A stretch of 64,000 nt of DNA from Aquipseudomonas alcaligenes (GTDB lineage: Bacteria > Pseudomonadota > Gammaproteobacteria > Pseudomonadales > Pseudomonadaceae): NCBI RefSeq assembly GCF_900156545.1, contig NZ_FTNW01000005.1, positions 459,703 through 523,702 of the forward strand, read 5' to 3'. Shown one piece after another: positions 61,794 to 64,000 of the stretch (position 1 is the stretch's first letter; the number at the start of each line of letters is the position of its first letter). Made by a program: the position numbers and the translations under genes. The notes under the pieces were generated by a model that made no database searches, was not told the DNA's origin, and saw only the letters and a program-made list of their open reading frames with translations.

Positions 61794-62630
61794 TTAAGAG
61801 GCGCCCAATCCCTGCAGACGCTCTGTCTTGATGAAGGCTTTCGTCGAGGCCTGCAGAATGGCCATGACGGCCGGTTGCGAGTTGAGGGCCGGCCCGCGCG
61901 ATAGCTGGGCCAGGCGCAGCAGGTGGCGCTCATCGGTAATGCCGTGTTCGGTGAGCGCGTCAAGATTACCGATCAATGTGGGCAGCGCTGCCTGGCCTGG
62001 GGAGTGGAATGCTTGATGCTCCTGGTCGATCCAGTACAGCCAGCGGAGAGTGCGGTAGGTTTTCTCGGTGTTGTTGGCCAGTGCCAGAGGTCCGGTTGTG
62101 ATTGCTGAGGCACTATCGACGGGGGGCTGCCAATCCAGCCAGCCACTCTGGCTTTTCTGCAGGTTGATAAGGGCAGGGCTGGTAACTCCTGACCAGGGGC
62201 CGAAGAGGTCTCTTTGACCCTGAATGGTCATCGCCAGTGCTGCCCATAGGGCCGGCTGGTAATAGGTGGCCAGGCTCTGTCCGCCTGACCCGTCATTGAT
62301 CTTTAGTAGGCGCCGCGCATGGGCCAGTGCCAGTTGGTGGCTTTGGGCTCTGATGGCTATGCCGGCCTGGCGTTCCTGGCATAGACGCGCACAGAGTTGG
62401 GTCAGCTCGTGGCTTCCTTGCACGCTGACCCAGATCGGTCCACTTTCTGCCAGGTGCTCAAACTCTGTGGCGTATAGCAGGTATTCCACCTCGATGGCGT
62501 GGCCACAGTTATAGAGCTGGGTTAGGGCTTCCGGCTGTCGTGCCTGGTCGATGATGAAATAGAGTCCATTGCCATCCGTTCGGAGATTCTGGCGGGCTAA
62601 GGCTAAGAACTCGTTCAAGCCGTCATGCAT
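61794..62630 (-). CDS. DUF4123-family T6SS effector adaptor
   Basis: A 278-residue cytoplasmic chaperone-like protein that loads a cargo effector onto its VgrG. The N-terminal [19 protein letters not shown] and the following [22 protein letters not shown] fit DUF4123 (Tap-1/TEC). I start at ATG 62630, which overlaps the VgrG stop by 16 bases and has GGAG 7 bases upstream. It precedes the effector by 20 bases, the standard VgrG-adaptor-effector order. Confidence 0.86.
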   Translation of the reverse strand: MHDGLNEFLALARQNLRTDGNGLYFIIDQARQPEALTQLYNCGHAIEVEYLLYATEFEHLAESGPIWVSVQGSHELTQLCARLCQERQAGIAIRAQSHQLALAHARRLLKINDGSGGQSLATYYQPALWAALAMTIQGQRDLFGPWSGVTSPALINLQKSQSGWLDWQPPVDSASAITTGPLALANNTEKTYRTLRWLYWIDQEHQAFHSPGQAALPTLIGNLDALTEHGITDERHLLRLAQLSRGPALNSQPAVMAILQASTKAFIKTERLQGLGAS

Positions 62631-64000
62631 GGGCAATCTCCTCGGCTGCAAGCGCCGTTGCTCTGCTTGCCGCACAGGGGGCTTAAACCGGGTACCAGCC
62701 TGTTCAAGGGCGCCGCAGTTAACAGGGCGCCGGCTTTGTCACTGTCTGCTGCTTTCACTTTGCCTGGCAGGATAGGCGCCGCCCCTGTGCCGCTTCCCGG
62801 ACCGCCGCCCGAGTTGATCTTGATCTGCGGGCCGACCAGGGTGACGCCGCTGGCGTCCAGCTTGATGAAGCTGCCGGCGGCCTTGAAGGTGAGCTCACTG
62901 CCGGCTTCGAGCACGACCTTGAGGCCGCTGGAGAGGTGGATCTCATTGCCAGCCTCGACGAACTGCCCCGTGCCCAGCTTCACATGTTGGTTGGTCGCTA
63001 CGGTCAGGTGGTCGTTGGCGCGGACCTCGGTCTTGCGGTCCTTGTGCGTGGTGCGGTGTTCCTCGGCTTTCAGCTCGGTGTAGCTGTTGGCCTCGACGGT
63101 GTCGTGGCGTTCGTGGCCGATGCGGATCTTCTGGTCGTGCTCGACGTTCTCGTCCCAGTCCTTCTGGGCGTGGATGTAGATCTGCTCCTGGCCCTTGCGA
63201 TCCTCGATGCGCAGCTCGTTGTAGCCGCCGCCACCGGGTGAGCTGAGGGTCTTGAACACCGTCCGGGTCTTGTTGGCCGGCAGGTCGTAGGGAACGACAT
63301 GTTCCTTGTGGTACAGGCAACCGGTGACCAGCGGCTGGTCGGGGTCGCCTTCGAGGAAGGTGACCAGCACTTCCATACCGATGCGCGGGATTGCGATGCC
63401 GCCGTAGCGGTCGCCGGCCCAGCTGGAGCTGACGCGCAGCCAGCAGCTGGTGGTGTCGTCGGCCTGGCCTTCGCGGTCCCAGTGGAACTGCACTTTCACC
63501 CGGCCGTACTGGTCGCAGTGGATTTCTTCGCCCTTGGGCCCGGTGACCACGGCGCTCTGGCTGCCGAGGATGCGCGGCCTGGGGTGTTGCAGCGGCGGGC
63601 GCCAGGGCTGGTCCCAGGGGGTGGCGCTGAAGCGGTTGCGGTAGCCCTGATTGAACTCCTCGCGGGTTGCCCCCTCTCCCTGGCCCTCTCCCCGCAGGGG
63701 AGAGGGGAGACTGGCGCCGAAGTTGGTGATGGACTCTTCCAGCACCTGCGGCTGCTTGCCTTCGTGGTGGATCTCGTTGAGCAGCCACAGCTGGTTCCAG
63801 TCCGCGCGCGGGTGGGCGCAGAGGTCGAGGAAGTGACCGGTTCTCAGCAGCGGCTGGTCGCTCTCGCCCTCGGCCAGCTGATGGTCGGCGCGGTGGCGCT
63901 CCAGGGCGCGTTGGGACAGGTGCTTGCCGCGGGCGCGCTCGGTGAAGCGGCCGGGGTAGTCGTAGTCTTCCAGGTCCGGCTTGGCCTCGCCCTTGTGGGC
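62615..64000 (-). CDS. T6SS spike protein VgrG, C-terminal part
   Basis: The reading frame stays open through the right edge, so the N-terminus (gp27-like half) is outside; 461 residues are visible. They include the end of the gp27-like part ([19 protein letters not shown]), the gp5 OB region ([34 protein letters not shown]) and the beta-helix with [19 protein letters not shown] short non-conserved segment, [19 protein letters not shown], is encoded by an in-frame CTCTCCC repeat. The tail after PILPGKVK is a ~50-residue Cys-containing extension ([10 protein letters not shown]) specific to the cargo. The adaptor gene overlaps its stop. Confidence 0.92.
   Translation of the reverse strand, partial: AHKGEAKPDLEDYDYPGRFTERARGKHLSQRALERHRADHQLAEGESDQPLLRTGHFLDLCAHPRADWNQLWLLNEIHHEGKQPQVLEESITNFGASLPSPLRGEGQGEGATREEFNQGYRNRFSATPWDQPWRPPLQHPRPRILGSQSAVVTGPKGEEIHCDQYGRVKVQFHWDREGQADDTTSCWLRVSSSWAGDRYGGIAIPRIGMEVLVTFLEGDPDQPLVTGCLYHKEHVVPYDLPANKTRTVFKTLSSPGGGGYNELRIEDRKGQEQIYIHAQKDWDENVEHDQKIRIGHERHDTVEANSYTELKAEEHRTTHKDRKTEVRANDHLTVATNQHVKLGTGQFVEAGNEIHLSSGLKVVLEAGSELTFKAAGSFIKLDASGVTLVGPQIKINSGGGPGSGTGAAPILPGKVKAADSDKAGALLTAAPLNRLVPGLSPLCGKQSNGACSRGDCPCMTA
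63671..63710. repeat. CTCTCCC repeat inside the vgrG coding sequence
   Basis: CCCCTCTCC...GGCCCTCTCCCC and GGGGAGAGGGGAG form a palindrome of the same family as the intergenic elements at 43568-43702 and near 39412. It keeps the VgrG frame open and adds about 14 residues between the gp27-like and gp5-like parts. Confidence 0.7.

Overview
The window is a high-GC Pseudomonas chromosome segment. The gene order hslV / SPOR protein / argS / priA / rpmE / nuclease / M48 peptidase / maeB / ponA / pilMNOPQ / aroK / aroB / damX-like / gltB / gltD / hemE is, from memory, that of the Pseudomonas aeruginosa core genome. The interspersed hairpin repeats (CTCTCCC type and TTACTTTCTCTTTGC type) suggest to me a relative of the P. 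mendocina / oleovorans / alcaligenes groups; that assignment is inference.

1-28000 is conserved backbone: protein quality control (hslV), translation (argS, rpmE), replication restart (priA), cell wall (ponA, two SPOR-domain proteins), type IV pilus assembly (pilMNOPQ), shikimate pathway (aroK, aroB), ammonium assimilation (gltBD), malic enzyme (maeB) and haem synthesis (hemE). Several units end in clear intrinsic terminators.

28000-48000 is one long minus-strand, mostly overlapping operon for an aryl polyene (xanthomonadin/flexirubin-like) outer-membrane pigment. It has an aromatic amino acid ammonia-lyase, an acyl-activating ligase fused to a dehydratase, two ACPs, two complete ketosynthases plus a stand-alone ketosynthase N-domain, a ketoreductase, a second dehydratase, acyltransferases, a glycosyltransferase, a methyltransferase, a halogenase-like flavoprotein, and export parts (MMPL transporter, LolA-like carrier, lipoproteins). 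It lies between hemE and an orphan parA-like gene. Two repeat clusters interrupt it; one has overrun the start of the LolA-like gene.

48000-56130 returns to housekeeping genes: parA-like, double universal stress protein, hotdog thioesterase, trxC, metY-type sulfhydrylase, SLC13/RCK transporter, DUF805 and an AmpG-like MFS protein.

56130-64000 is an accessory type VI secretion cargo island on the minus strand: a vgrG running off the window edge, a DUF4123 adaptor, a 1097-residue LysM-headed putative effector of unknown activity, a secreted Sel1-repeat protein and an Asp-box lipoprotein. The last gene is split at a canonical A AAA AAC slippery heptamer. The distal part of this island (effector C-terminus and the two downstream genes) is much AT-richer than its surroundings, as in polymorphic toxin tip/immunity exchange. 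This module and the halogenase-bearing pigment cluster are the best candidates for new biology here.
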